Part shown: positions 17,129-26,887 of the stretch, piece by piece | Numbering within the stretch: the stretch's first letter is position 1 | Layout of the letters: each line of letters begins with the position of its first letter | Assembly (NCBI GenBank): GCA_001048675.1 | Contig: CCKK01000020.1 | Location: forward strand, 372,001 to 436,000 | DNA: 64,000 bases | Direction: 5' to 3' | Origin: Vibrio diabolicus | GTDB taxonomy: Bacteria; Pseudomonadota; Gammaproteobacteria; Enterobacterales; Vibrionaceae | Translations under genes and position numbers: made by a program | Notes under the pieces: generated by a model | The model's database searches: none | What the model saw: only the letters and a program-made list of their open reading frames with translations | What the model was told of the DNA's origin: nothing

Positions 17129-17941
17129 ATGTCAACCGAGGACTTTTCTGTTTCGGCAATATGCCGAGAAGCAGCAGTGATGGTTAGAAGGAACCTACTC
17201 GCAATTGTCATTGCTTGTATTCCATTGATCATCGTGCACTCAATTTTTGTGTTTATGTATCCTGAAATGACGGGGCAAGATCAAGCGAACGCTCAAGAAG
17301 GAAACATCGCGGGATTTTATTTCGTCACAATCATTTTATACCCACTTGTTGCCGCGATGGCGGCTGTGCGTGTACACCGAATTTATTTGGTTGGCGATTA
17401 CATGCAATCAGCGTTGGATGTATTTCGCTTGTCAGCCAGAGAATTCCGTTTCATTGGCTGGTGGATATTATTTGGGTTGATGATGATGCTCGTCATTGGT
17501 ATCCCAATCTTTGTGTTGTCGTTTCTCTATATTGCAGAAAGTGGTGAACCTGATTTTGTCGCCATGGCGTTTATCACAACGGTTGCAAGCATTCCGGGCT
17601 ATTGGGTGATGGCGCGCTGGTCGTTCGTGTTGCCAGCGACCGCAATGGATCATCAGCCGCGCAGCTTGCGTCGTTCGTGGAACCAAAGCAGACCATACAA
17701 CAAACAAGTATTCATTTTGATGGGCTTAATTCCATTGGGCGCGGGATTGCTCAGTCAGCTTATCTTTAGTCACTTTACTAACCTCTTCATGCTGAGTCTT
17801 GTGGGTGTTGCCTATGGTATTTTCGGTGCGTACCAGTTGGCTTTGTTATCGTTGAGCTATAAAACGGTCGTGGACATTGAACGCGCTCGTTTTGATACAC
17901 CATCAGAGCCACCAAAAACGGGTGAAGAGTTTTCCGCTTAA
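17129..17941 (+). CDS. Polytopic inner-membrane protein of unknown function
   Basis: A 270-residue protein with about six hydrophobic segments (e.g. LLAIVIACIPLIIVHSIFVF, residues ~23-42; FIGWWILFGLMMMLVIGIPI; LMGLIPLGAGLLSQLIF). The soluble N-terminus begins MSTEDFSVSAICREAAVMVRR, and the tail is hydrophilic and Pro/Glu-rich. The arrangement recalls YciC-like or DUF975-type membrane proteins, but I see no motif that fixes a family. The ATG is supported by AAGGA at 17118-17122 with 6-nt spacing. It stands alone between a terminator and selO. No function is proposed. Confidence 0.8.
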   Translation: MSTEDFSVSAICREAAVMVRRNLLAIVIACIPLIIVHSIFVFMYPEMTGQDQANAQEGNIAGFYFVTIILYPLVAAMAAVRVHRIYLVGDYMQSALDVFRLSAREFRFIGWWILFGLMMMLVIGIPIFVLSFLYIAESGEPDFVAMAFITTVASIPGYWVMARWSFVLPATAMDHQPRSLRRSWNQSRPYNKQVFILMGLIPLGAGLLSQLIFSHFTNLFMLSLVGVAYGIFGAYQLALLSLSYKTVVDIERARFDTPSEPPKTGEEFSA

Positions 17942-18117
17942 TCATTTGATCGCTTTTACATACCACTTCTGTTTGTGAGGTGGTATGCAGCGGGTTAATA
18001 CCTTCCAACCGCCTTCGCGTTATTCACGCAAAATACCCATGCCCATTTCATGGCTGAATGACAGTGACGTTCACACGTATACTGACAGCAGTACTTCTTT
18101 TTATTAAGGAACCCCAC

Positions 18118-19587
18118 ATGTCCATTTGGCAACGGGTCAGTTTCACCCATCGCTTTAGTCAATTACCGTCAGCTTTCTATACTTTGGTCGGGCCGCAACC
18201 CTTGGATAATACTCGTTGGGTCGCTTGGAATAGTGAGTTTGCGCAGCAGTTTGGTTTACCAGCAGAGCAAAGCGATGAGCTATTGGCGGTTTTTTCTGGG
18301 CAAAGCGAATTCGAACCGTTTCGTCCTCTGGCGATGAAATACGCAGGACATCAGTTTGGCGTTTACAACCCAGACTTGGGCGATGGACGTGGATTGCTGT
18401 TGGCGGAAATTGAGCATCAAGATGGCACTTGGTTTGATATTCACCTTAAAGGCGCGGGGCTAACCCCCTACTCGCGAATGGGGGACGGCAGGGCGGTGTT
18501 GCGCTCAACCATTCGTGAGTATCTATGTAGTGAAGCCATGGCAGGGCTTGGGATCCCGACGACTCGTGCTCTTGGCATGATGGTCAGTGACACGCCGGTT
18601 TATCGCGAGAAAACAGAATTCGGCGCAATGTTGATTCGTATGGCGGAGACCCACGTGCGTTTTGGCCATTTCGAGCATTTTTTCTATACCAATCAATTGG
18701 CAGAGCAGAAGTTGCTGGCGGACAAAGTGATCGAGTGGCACTTTGCTGATTGTGCGTCGGCAGAGAAGCCATACGCCGCAATGTTTGGTGAAATTGTTCA
18801 GAAAACAGCGGACATGATTGCTTATTGGCAAGCGTATGGGTTTGCTCATGGGGTAATGAACACCGACAACATGTCGATCCTTGGTCAAACGTTTGATTAC
18901 GGCCCGTTTGGTTTTCTTGATGATTATGAGCCGGGATATATTTGTAATCATTCCGACTACCAAGGCCGTTATGCATTTGACCAACAGCCAAGAATTGCGC
19001 TTTGGAACCTCTCAGCGCTCGCGCATGCGCTATCGCCACTCGTTGAGCGAGAAGATTTAGAAGCGTCGTTGAGCCAATTTGAAGTCCGGTTGAGTCAGCA
19101 GTTCAGCCGCCTAATGCGTGAGAAGTTGGGTTTAAAAACCCAGATCGCGGAAGATGGACGTTTATTTGAAGCAATGTTTGAGCTCCTTCACCAAAATAAC
19201 ACGGATTACACTCGCTTCTTTAGAACGCTTTCAAATCTTGATACTGATTCTTCTCAATCCGTAATCGACTTGTTTCTCGACCGAGAAGCTGCGCGAGCTT
19301 GGCTTGATCTGTACTTAGCTCGATGTGAGCTAGAGGTTGATGAACTAGGGGGCCTGATTTCAGCCGAACAGCGTTGCGAACAGATGCGTCAAGCCAATCC
19401 CAAATACATCTTGCGTAACTACTTGGCTCAGTTGGCGATTGATAAAGCGGAAGAAGGGGACTTTAGCGAATTACACCGATTGGCCGAACTGTTAAAGCGC
19501 CCATTTGATGAGCAACCCGAGTTTGAAGATTACGCGAAATTGCCACCAGAATGGGGGAAGAAAATGGAGATAAGCTGTTCTTCATAA
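18118..19587 (+). CDS. selO: SelO/YdiU-type protein adenylyltransferase (pseudokinase)
   Basis: A 489-residue member of the SelO family, which transfers AMP from ATP to Ser, Thr and Tyr of target proteins and is linked to redox stress. Conserved blocks visible are [80 protein letters not shown] and [12 protein letters not shown]. The protein ends MEISCSS: a Cys stands where many eukaryotic homologues carry selenocysteine, as is usual in bacteria. The ATG at 18118 has AAGGA at 18106-18110. A longer ORF from 18058 lacks such support. It is a single-gene unit. Confidence 0.93.
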   Translation: MSIWQRVSFTHRFSQLPSAFYTLVGPQPLDNTRWVAWNSEFAQQFGLPAEQSDELLAVFSGQSEFEPFRPLAMKYAGHQFGVYNPDLGDGRGLLLAEIEHQDGTWFDIHLKGAGLTPYSRMGDGRAVLRSTIREYLCSEAMAGLGIPTTRALGMMVSDTPVYREKTEFGAMLIRMAETHVRFGHFEHFFYTNQLAEQKLLADKVIEWHFADCASAEKPYAAMFGEIVQKTADMIAYWQAYGFAHGVMNTDNMSILGQTFDYGPFGFLDDYEPGYICNHSDYQGRYAFDQQPRIALWNLSALAHALSPLVEREDLEASLSQFEVRLSQQFSRLMREKLGLKTQIAEDGRLFEAMFELLHQNNTDYTRFFRTLSNLDTDSSQSVIDLFLDREAARAWLDLYLARCELEVDELGGLISAEQRCEQMRQANPKYILRNYLAQLAIDKAEEGDFSELHRLAELLKRPFDEQPEFEDYAKLPPEWGKKMEISCSS

Positions 19588-19701
19588 ATGGGTCATTTCC
19601 CACCCATTTGAATCTTTTTCTTGGGTGGAATTCACTCGTTATACTCTGTGTTCATGTTAATGGTCTTTGTTAATTTATTGAAATACATATAAATTTTAAC
19701 A

Positions 19702-19717
19702 TGGTCCATTAATTGCT
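19702..19717 (+). promoter_or_regulatory. Sigma-54 (-24/-12) promoter of dctPQM
   Basis: TGGTCCATTAATTGC has the invariant GG and GC with the required 10-base gap (GG at 19703-19704, GC at 19715-19716) and a good TTGC -12 element. Transcription should start near 19728, 72 bp before dctP. An inverted repeat CATGTTAA (19653-19660) / TTAACATG (19696-19703) upstream might be part of an activator site. The sigma-54 activator DctD is encoded nearby. Confidence 0.8.
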
Positions 19718-19799
19718 CTTTGTTGAACATCCGTACCCATCGTCTAATACCTAGTTATTCATGGACGGGATGGGATGTGATTCAACAAGGAGAATAATA

Positions 19800-20798
19800 A
19801 TGTTTAAGCCTCTAACTCTACTATCTGTCTCTGCGCTTGCTGTAATGAGCTTTAACGCTGCCGCGAATTGTGACCCAGGTGAAACGGTCATCAAGTTCAG
19901 CCATGTAACGAACGCGGACAAACACCCAAAAGGTATTGCGGCTTCGTTACTTGAAAAACGCGTTAACGAAGAGATGAACGGTAAAGTCTGTATGCAGGTG
20001 TTTCCGAACTCAACGCTTTACGATGATGATAAGGTGTTGGAAGCACTACTAAATGGTGATGTTCAACTCGCTGCACCTTCTCTTTCTAAGTTTGAGAAAT
20101 TCACCAAAAAGTACCGCCTTTTCGATCTGCCTTTCTTATTCGACGATGTCGACGCTGTTGACCGCTTCCAAAACTCTGAAGCCGGTGAAAAGCTGAAAAA
20201 CTCAATGAAACGACGTGGTCTACAAGGTATTGCGTTTTGGCATAATGGCATGAAGCAAATGTCAGCCAACAAGCCGCTCATTTCTCCAGCCGATGCTGAA
20301 GGGCTTAAGTTCCGTGTTCAAGCTTCTGACGTTCTCGTTGCTCAGTTTGAACAGCTAGGTGCAAACCCGCAAAAAATGTCATTCAAAGAAGTGTACGGTG
20401 GCCTGCAAACTAAGGTTATTGATGGTCAAGAAAATACTTGGTCAAACATCTACGGCAAAAAGTTCTTCGAAGTTCAAGATGGCATTACGGAAACGAACCA
20501 CGGGATTCTGGATTACCTAGTGGTGACGTCAAACGACTTCTGGAAAAACTTACCAGACGATCAGCGCGAGCAGCTAAACACAATCATCCAAGAGGTGACA
20601 GCGCAGCGTAATGCTGAGTCGACCAAAGTGAACCTGGCGAACAAAAACAACATCATCGAAGCTGGTGGTGTAGTTCGTACGTTAACGCCAGAGCAGCGCC
20701 AAGAATGGGTCACTGCACTTCAGCCAGTATGGAAGAAGTTTGAAAAAGACATTGGTTCTGACCTAATTGAAGCCGCTTTGGCTTCTAACCAAAAATAA
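19800..20798 (+). CDS. dctP: TRAP transporter C4-dicarboxylate-binding protein DctP
   Basis: A 332-residue periplasmic binding protein of the DctP family: signal peptide MFKPLTLLSVSALAVMSFNA with cleavage after AANC/AN, then the family core, including FRVQASDVLVAQFEQLGANP (the conserved Arg that binds the substrate carboxylate) and YGGLQTKVIDGQENTWSNI. It captures malate, fumarate or succinate and hands it to the DctQM permease. The ATG at 19800 follows AAGGAG (19787-19792) at 7-nt spacing. A hairpin separates it from dctQ, which fits the excess of binding protein usual for TRAP systems. Exact ligand is inferred from the DctBD regulators next door. Confidence 0.92.
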   Translation: MFKPLTLLSVSALAVMSFNAAANCDPGETVIKFSHVTNADKHPKGIAASLLEKRVNEEMNGKVCMQVFPNSTLYDDDKVLEALLNGDVQLAAPSLSKFEKFTKKYRLFDLPFLFDDVDAVDRFQNSEAGEKLKNSMKRRGLQGIAFWHNGMKQMSANKPLISPADAEGLKFRVQASDVLVAQFEQLGANPQKMSFKEVYGGLQTKVIDGQENTWSNIYGKKFFEVQDGITETNHGILDYLVVTSNDFWKNLPDDQREQLNTIIQEVTAQRNAESTKVNLANKNNIIEAGGVVRTLTPEQRQEWVTALQPVWKKFEKDIGSDLIEAALASNQK

Positions 20799-20815
20799 TA
20801 ACGCCTAGCACGCTT

Positions 20816-20845
20816 AGCCCTCTCGATTAGAGGGGGCTCTTTTCC
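20816..20845 (+). terminator. Attenuating hairpin between dctP and dctQ
   Basis: AGCCCTCT (20816-20823) pairs with AGAGGGGGCT (20829-20838) with one bulged G and a 5-nt loop, followed by CTCTTTTCCCC. A partial terminator or mRNA-stabilising hairpin that would keep dctP mRNA above dctQM. Confidence 0.65.
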
Positions 20846-20868
20846 CCTACAGACGACGTGATGTAATT

Positions 20869-21543
20869 ATGGAACAGACTTTTTTTGCCAAGGCTGGACG
20901 AATCACCGATGCCATTGAAGAGACTTTGATTGCTTTCTTCCTAGGTGCCATGACCTTGTTAACCTTTGCCAATGTCATCTTTCGTTATGTCTTTAACGAC
21001 AATATTCTTTGGGCGCTTGAGCTCACCGTCTTTATGTTTGCATGGATGGTGTTGGTCGGCGCTTCTTACGGTGTGAAAAAACACTTTCATATTGGTGTTG
21101 ATGTGATCATCAACATAGTGCCAGAGGGCAAACGAAAAGCCTTGGCGTTATTTGCTGCAATATGCTGTTTAGCCTTCTCTATTTTGCTTTTAATTGGCTC
21201 TTGGAACTACTGGTATCCGTTCGCCACAGACCGAGCGTGGTATGAAACGGATGATATTCCAATGCCGGAAATGCTTCAGTTTATGGCGGATTGGTTAAAC
21301 GAGGGAGAGCGTTACGAAAAGCTGCCACGTTTTATTCCTTATTTCGCTTTGCCGCTTGGTATGGCGTTGCTAACGCTGAGATTTGCTCAGGCAACATGGC
21401 AAATTGCTACCGGAAAGCTCGACCGACTGATTGCAGGGCATGAAGCAGAAGAAGAGCTAGAGGCGCTTCAAGAAGAGATGAGTGATGCCGGTGATCTTAT
21501 GGCTCCAAAGGCCTCAGACAATTCTAAGAGCAAGGAGCAATAA
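20869..21543 (+). CDS. dctQ: TRAP transporter small permease DctQ
   Basis: A 224-residue membrane protein with four predicted helices, as in DctQ subunits: FFLGAMTLLTFANVIFRYVF (~23-42), a second helix at ~47-66 with WALELTVFMFAWMVLVGASYG, a third at ~88-108 and a fourth near 160. An insert of about 25 residues between helices three and four and a Glu-rich cytoplasmic tail (EAEEELEALQEEMSDAG) make it longer than the smallest family members. It pairs with DctM to form the sodium-driven uptake unit. It starts 70 bp after dctP and ends 3 bp before dctM. Confidence 0.9.
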   Translation: MEQTFFAKAGRITDAIEETLIAFFLGAMTLLTFANVIFRYVFNDNILWALELTVFMFAWMVLVGASYGVKKHFHIGVDVIINIVPEGKRKALALFAAICCLAFSILLLIGSWNYWYPFATDRAWYETDDIPMPEMLQFMADWLNEGERYEKLPRFIPYFALPLGMALLTLRFAQATWQIATGKLDRLIAGHEAEEELEALQEEMSDAGDLMAPKASDNSKSKEQ

Positions 21544-21546
21544 GCC

Positions 21547-22908
21547 ATGGATATCTTATTTCTATTTTTGATGGTGATTGGCTTCATGCTCGTCGGCGTG
21601 CCAATCGCAGTTTCTCTGGGTCTTTCCAGTATTCTTTTCCTTTTGATTCATTCGGATGCGTCTTTGGCGTCTGTTGCTCAAACGTTGTTTAATGCATTTG
21701 CTGGACACTACACTCTATTAGCAATTCCATTCTTCATTTTAGCTTCAAGCTTTATGTCGACAGGTGGTGTAGCGAAACGGATCATTCGTTTCGCGATTGC
21801 GATTGTAGGCTGGTTCCGTGGTGGTTTAGCGATGGCTTCGGTTGTCGCGTGTATGATGTTTGCCGCGCTATCAGGTTCATCTCCAGCAACGGTTGTTGCC
21901 ATAGGTAGCATCGTTATCGCAGGTATGATCAAAAACGGTTACTCAAAAGAGTTTGCGGCCGGCGTAATTTGTAACGCAGGTACGCTAGGGATTTTGATTC
22001 CGCCGTCTATCGTTATGGTAGTTTACGCTGCCGCGACTGATGTATCAGTTGGACGTATGTTCCTCGGTGGTGTGATACCGGGTTTGTTGGCTGGCGTCAT
22101 GCTGATGATAGCGATCTATATTGCTGCCCGTATTAAGAACCTGCCAAAACAACCATTTGTCGGTTGGAAAGAGACGTTTGATGCAGCTAAGGATGCAAGC
22201 TGGGGCTTGTTGCTGGTGGTGATCATTCTCGGTGGTATTTATGGCGGTATTTTCACCCCAACAGAAGCCGCTGCAGTTGCTGCTGTGTACTCGTTCTTTA
22301 TTGCCAACTTTGTATACAAAGACATGGGGCCATTTGCAGACAAGAAAAACACTAAACCTGCGCTCGTTAAAATCTTCCAAACCTTCGTTCATAAAGACAC
22401 CAAACACACGCTGTATGAAGCGGGTAAACTCACCATCATGCTGCTTTTCATTATTGCCAATGCGTTAATTTTGAAGCACGTTCTAACGGAAGAACGCATC
22501 CCGCAAATGATCACAGAGTCAATGATGTCAGCTGGTTTAGGACCAATCACCTTCTTGATTGTGGTGAACGTATTGCTGTTGATTGGTGGTCAGTTTATGG
22601 AGCCATCAGGCTTATTGATCATTGTTGCACCACTGGTGTTCCCAATTGCGATAGCACTGGGGATCGACCCAATTCACTTAGGTATTATGATGGTGGTGAA
22701 TATGGAGATAGGTATGATAACACCACCTGTTGGGCTTAACTTGTTTGTTACTGCAGGTGTCGCCAAAATGTCGATGATGAATGTAGTAAAAGCCGCACTG
22801 CCATGGGTGGCGGTGATGTTCCTATTCCTCATTATTGTAACGTACGTGCCATGGGTGTCGACTTGGTTACCAACGACCTTGATGGGGCCAGAAATCATTA
22901 CTAAGTAA
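21547..22908 (+). CDS. dctM: TRAP transporter large permease DctM
   Basis: A 453-residue polytopic membrane protein of the DctM family, with about 12 hydrophobic segments. Recognisable blocks are PFFILASSFMSTGGVAKRII, ALSGSSPATVVAIGSIVI, GTLGILIPPSIVMVVYA, GGIYGGIFTPTEAAAVAAVY and MVVNMEIGMITPPVGLNLFV, the last containing the conserved Gly/Pro loop at the sodium and substrate sites. It imports C4-dicarboxylates delivered by DctP using the Na+ gradient. It is the last gene of dctPQM and is convergent with the small gene at 22951. Confidence 0.93.
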   Translation: MDILFLFLMVIGFMLVGVPIAVSLGLSSILFLLIHSDASLASVAQTLFNAFAGHYTLLAIPFFILASSFMSTGGVAKRIIRFAIAIVGWFRGGLAMASVVACMMFAALSGSSPATVVAIGSIVIAGMIKNGYSKEFAAGVICNAGTLGILIPPSIVMVVYAAATDVSVGRMFLGGVIPGLLAGVMLMIAIYIAARIKNLPKQPFVGWKETFDAAKDASWGLLLVVIILGGIYGGIFTPTEAAAVAAVYSFFIANFVYKDMGPFADKKNTKPALVKIFQTFVHKDTKHTLYEAGKLTIMLLFIIANALILKHVLTEERIPQMITESMMSAGLGPITFLIVVNVLLLIGGQFMEPSGLLIIVAPLVFPIAIALGIDPIHLGIMMVVNMEIGMITPPVGLNLFVTAGVAKMSMMNVVKAALPWVAVMFLFLIIVTYVPWVSTWLPTTLMGPEIITK

Positions 22909-22935
22909 TGGCACCAGATATTTGAAGAAAAACAA

Positions 22936-22961
22936 AAGAGGTGTGATGATTCACACCTCTT
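22936..22961 (-). terminator. Terminator of the dctB-dctD-side transcript
   Basis: Perfect 11-bp stem AAGAGGTGTGA (22936-22946) / TCACACCTCTT (22951-22961), 4-nt loop. On the reverse strand it is followed by TTGTTTTTCTTC. The stop codon of the small gene lies inside the stem. It may also stop dctM transcripts from the other side. Confidence 0.8.
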
Positions 22962-23148
22962 CGTCTATGGGTTTGTAGCTAGGCCTACGAGGGTCTGGGT
23001 GGACTCGCCGTTCGTAGCTTCGCCACTTCTTTTTATTCTTGCGCCGCTCCTCGCCTGAACGTCTCTCTTCTTGATATTGCCCGTCTACCATCACGGTATC
23101 TGTAATGATCGGTATTCTCACTTTCTCGTTCATATCCGTAACAACCAT
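22951..23148 (-). CDS. Small basic protein of unknown function
   Basis: A 65-residue (or 60-residue from the ATG at 23131-23133) highly charged protein. The N-terminal half (VRIPIITDTVMVDGQYQ) looks like a short beta region; the C-terminal half is rich in Arg and Glu (EERRSGEERRKNKKKWRSYE) and ends in acidic residues. It follows dctD by 63 bp on the same strand and ends in a terminator stem, so it looks like the last gene of that transcript. The ERRSGEERR pattern recurs in small bacterial proteins of unknown role. No function is proposed, and neither start has a strong ribosome-binding site. Confidence 0.6.
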   Translation of the reverse strand: MVVTDMNEKVRIPIITDTVMVDGQYQEERRSGEERRKNKKKWRSYERRVHPDPRRPSYKPIDEEV

Positions 23149-23211
23149 GATGAATCAATTATTAAAAATTATGATTCAAGTTGGATATAATACCAATCCT
23201 TGAGAATCGTT

Positions 23212-24549
23212 TTATTTATAGAGCTCTTTATCTATTTGATAGCGTTGCATTTTGTCATACAGAGTTTTTCGAGGCACATTCAATTGTGCCATTGTCTGTT
23301 TAATGCTGCCGTTATTTTCCAGTAATGCGCCTTCAATGGCTGCTCTCTCGAACTCTGCTACTTGTTCTGCAAGACTTGAAGAAGGCTTGGCAACCGGAGT
23401 CGATTCTCCTAACTGAATTAATTTACCCAATAGCACGAAACGCTCTGCTGCATTTCTTAGCTCGCGAACATTGCCTGGCCAGTCATGGTTCATCAGTTGG
23501 GCGAGGTCGTGGGATGACAAGCTAGGAGAGCTTTTACCGTAACGTGAAGCCGCTACCAATAGGAAATGATGGAAGAGGGCAGGGATGTCTTCTTTCCGTT
23601 CACGCAGTGGCGGGAGATCTAAGGTAACCACATTCAGTCGATAGTAAAGATCTTGGCGAAAGGTTCCCTCTTCAGCAGCGCGTTTCAAATCGACTTTGGT
23701 TGCGGCAATTACTCGAATATCTAAGGGCAAGAGTTCATTCGAGCCGACACGCTCAATCACACGCTCTTGCAGTACTCTCAGTAAACGGATTTGGGCTTGG
23801 ATTGGCATTGACTCGATTTCATCCAAGAAAAGTGTACCGCCTTGAGCAAATTCAAATTTACCGATACGGCGGCTTTCTGCGCCAGTAAATGCGCCTTTTT
23901 CATGCCCGTAGAGTTCGCTCTCAATCAAATTCTCTGGTACTGCACCACAATTTACTGCGACAAAGTTTTGGTTCCGTCGAGAGCTTTGCTCATGCAAAGA
24001 GCGGGCGATTAACTCTTTACCTGTACCAGTCTCGCCAAACAATAAGATATCTGCATCAGTATCGGCGATGTGAGCAATGGTTTCGCGTAACATTTGAATG
24101 CTAGACGTTTCTCCGATAACACGAGGTCCGAGCGTTTTACTTGCCTTGAGAGACAGGCGTAACTTCTCGTTTTCAACCGTTAATTGGCGCTTCTCAATGG
24201 CGCGCTTGACGGTTTCAACTAGGTGCTCAGGTGGGAATGGCTTTTCGATAAAATCATACGCTCCTTGGTGTAACGCATTAACCGCCATTGAGATATCGCC
24301 ATGACCAGTAATCATAATCACGGGAAGATGGGTGTCTTTTCGTACAAGGGTATTCAGTAAATCCATCCCTGAAATACCGGGTAAGCAAATATCGGTAATC
24401 ACCACACCTGGCTCGGCTCCCTGCTTAATGGCGAGTAAGGCAGATTCAGCGTCTGGAAAGAATGTGGCATCGATATCTGCCAATTCAAACGTTTGTTCTA
24501 TTGCCAGTCTAAGATCGGCTTCATCATCAATAAAAAACACCTGACACAT
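23212..24549 (-). CDS. dctD: C4-dicarboxylate response regulator DctD (NtrC family)
   Basis: A 445-residue sigma-54 activator with three domains. The receiver (~1-120) has FFIDDEADL and the phospho-acceptor Asp in VVITDICLPG. The AAA+ domain (~140-370) has Walker A LFGETGTGKE, the sigma-54-contacting loop ESELYGHEKGAFTGA, Walker B GGTLFLDEIE and the Arg-rich segment DLYYRLNVV. A Fis-type helix-turn-helix forms the end (GSIKQTMAQLNVPRKTLYDKM). The ATG at 24547-24549 follows AAGGA. It lies 4 bp after the dctB reading frame. Activated by DctB, it should drive the sigma-54 promoter at 19702. Confidence 0.93.
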   Translation of the reverse strand: MCQVFFIDDEADLRLAIEQTFELADIDATFFPDAESALLAIKQGAEPGVVITDICLPGISGMDLLNTLVRKDTHLPVIMITGHGDISMAVNALHQGAYDFIEKPFPPEHLVETVKRAIEKRQLTVENEKLRLSLKASKTLGPRVIGETSSIQMLRETIAHIADTDADILLFGETGTGKELIARSLHEQSSRRNQNFVAVNCGAVPENLIESELYGHEKGAFTGAESRRIGKFEFAQGGTLFLDEIESMPIQAQIRLLRVLQERVIERVGSNELLPLDIRVIAATKVDLKRAAEEGTFRQDLYYRLNVVTLDLPPLRERKEDIPALFHHFLLVAASRYGKSSPSLSSHDLAQLMNHDWPGNVRELRNAAERFVLLGKLIQLGESTPVAKPSSSLAEQVAEFERAAIEGALLENNGSIKQTMAQLNVPRKTLYDKMQRYQIDKELYK

Positions 24550-24553
24550 GATC

Positions 24554-26360
24554 TCATCCTTTTGATTGTTCTGTGTTGTTAGGAGCGATAGGTAAACACA
24601 ATGAAAATCGAGCTCCGCCTTGTTCTCGATTTTGGGCACATAATCTTCCGTTCATACTGGCTAAGATTTGTTGCGAGATAGAGAGCCCTAAACCTAACCC
24701 ATTTTGTTTGGTAGTTAGGAAAGGCTCACATAAGTCCGAAAGTGAGAAATCTCCAAGCCCTGGACCATTGTCATCTACATGAATCCAAATCAAACCGGCA
24801 TGTTCGTCTTGCTCTACGGATAACTGTACTTGTTTGTCTTGTTGCTCTTTGAGAGCCTCTATCGCATTGGTCAGCAGATTAACCAACACTTGTTCAAGTT
24901 GAATGATATTGATCTGAACTTCAACATCGTGCTCTGGTACCTGCATTTCTAGTGTGACACGTGCAGATTTAAGTGCGGGTTTCATCAGCTCTTTGACTGA
25001 GGCAATTACTGGAAACAAACGAGATTGAGCCAGCTCGTTTCCACTGGTTTTTTTAGTCGAAAGAACGAAGCTGCTGACTGATGTTTGCCATACGATCAGT
25101 GAGGGCTGAGATGCGAGTTAGATTATCTTCCACTCGCTCATATTTTTCTTTTTGGAGGAACAGCTTGCCGTTTTCAGCAAAGCTGCGAATGGCCGCAAGT
25201 GGATTATTCAGTTCATGACTGATACTGGCTGACATTTGCCCTAATACTGCTAGTTTCGCAGCTTGAACGAGTTCGTCTTGCGTTAGGCGAAGTGTTTGTT
25301 CGGTTTCTATTCTCTGGGCGATTTCTGCTTGCAATTCTGCGGTGCGAGCCATGACTTGATATTCAAGTTTTTGATTGGCCTCTTGTTGAATTCTCTCAAG
25401 TTGTAAGTGGCGTTGTTGACGGTGATAGATGAGCTGGCCAATTAAAAACAACACGGTGAATGCAAGAGTAAGTACAAAAATGTAACCCATTGTGAGCCAG
25501 ACGACAGACTGCTTAGGAGATAGTACACGGATGGTCAGCTTGAGCTCTGGTAGGGGCAACGAAGAGACCACCAAGGTCCCTTTGTTATATGGGTAACCTT
25601 GTTTTAGCTCAGAATGCGTTTCCTCCACATTGCCCACCAATCCTAGAGTTTCAATTGGCTCATCAAGGTATTGTCGGCTTGCCCAAACTTGTTTTCTTTC
25701 ATTCTCAGTCAGTGGTTGTAAGCTTTTGAGTAGCCAATCACTTCGGCTGCTCATGAAAACAATCCCGTGCGGATCGCTCGCGACGAACACACTATTTGGC
25801 TGCTGCCAGTTGTCTTCTATCTTACTCAAGTCCATCTTAACCACGACCACACCAAGGACGCCGCCCGCGTATATGATCGGATAAGAATAGTAGTAGCCAC
25901 GCTTACCCGAAGTCGAACCAAGCGCGTAGTATTGGCTTCGTTCCCCAACGATTGCTTGTTTGAAATAAGGGCGGAACGCAAAATTTCGTCCAATAAAAGA
26001 TCGCTCTTTACGCCAGTTGCTGGCCGCGACCGTCGTACCCCATTGATCGATTAAATAGGTATCTGCCGCTTCAATCACGTCATTAACGGATTCTAAATAC
26101 CGATTGGTGAGTTCCAGTTGGGCACTGTTATTTGGATGCAGTAACGCTTGATGGAGAGGGTCATCTTTAGCCAGAAGATTAGGGATATGGGCGTATTTAT
26201 CGAGTTTGTTTTTAATATGACTAGAAAATTGCTCAAGTTGGGACTGGTGTTTATCAAGCAATGATTGATAACTAGTCTGCCAAACCCAATGACCACCTAT
26301 GATTGCGCAAAGGAAATAGAAGGCAAAAAAAGTCAGCAGAATCCGGTTTTTTTGCGACAT
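24554..26360 (-). pseudogene. dctB: C4-dicarboxylate sensor histidine kinase DctB, frameshifted
   Basis: The N-terminal 435 residues read from the ATG at 26358-26360: a membrane helix, a double-Cache-like periplasmic sensor (RNFAFRPYFKQAI, GKRGYYYSYPI), a second helix, a coiled linker and the HisKA box SASISHELNNPLAAIRSF. The frame stops at 25053. The ATP-binding half (NLLTNAIEAL N box, DDNGPGLG G1 box, GLGLGLSISQ G2 box) continues in another frame to 24554. One extra base near 25058-25060 explains the break; removing it gives a ~601-residue protein joined as RSF-A-KKTSGNEL. If real, the kinase is inactive unless the catalytic half, from a TTG at 25016-25018, works in trans. It may equally be a sequence error. 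Confidence 0.85.
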
Positions 26361-26887
26361 CCTTACACTCCTTAAACCTTTCCTTTGGTCACGTAAGAAA
26401 ATGTTAATAGTTTGTAGGGAGGATTAGGGATTTAGTTTTCAACTCTGTGGAGTAAAACAAGAGCAAGATCTCTTTTTAGGCTTTTCGAATAAAAAAACCG
26501 GTCGATTCTCTTGAAAAAGTCGCTATTGTCCCCATTCTAGATATGCTGACGATACTTAGACGCTGTTTGAATCGCATATTTGAAGAAAAAATGGGTCAGC
26601 ATTCGAGAATTTAGCGCAGACAATGTCCACATAGTGGCTATTGGCTCGACAGGGTTGCGACAGATCGCTAGAATGTCGCGTCTAAAAATTCTGTCCTGAG
26701 GCTAATAGGAGATACCTTTGGTAATTTTATCGAAGATATCACTGATTAGTCCGGTACTGACAAACAGTATCGATACTCGATTTAAATTAGGTGTTCGGAC
26801 AGAACACTACACAAGGATGAAGCGTAAGCTCCGCTGAGTTTCGCTCATACGCTCGGAAAACCGAGCCACTTTAGAGGTTTATATATA
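26361..26887. other. Intergenic region between dctB and tig
   Basis: About 527 bases with no gene I can support. It must carry the leftward dctB promoter and the rightward tig promoter and leader. The short hairpin GCTCGG-AAAA-CCGAGC near 26850-26866 lies close to the tig start and could affect its translation. I see no tRNA or known riboswitch fold. Confidence 0.55.

Noticed and set aside
19598..19628. CCACCCA/TGGGTGG inverted repeat after selO as a terminator
   Set aside because: The stem has only seven pairs, the loop is 15 nt and no T-run follows; it is not strong enough to list.
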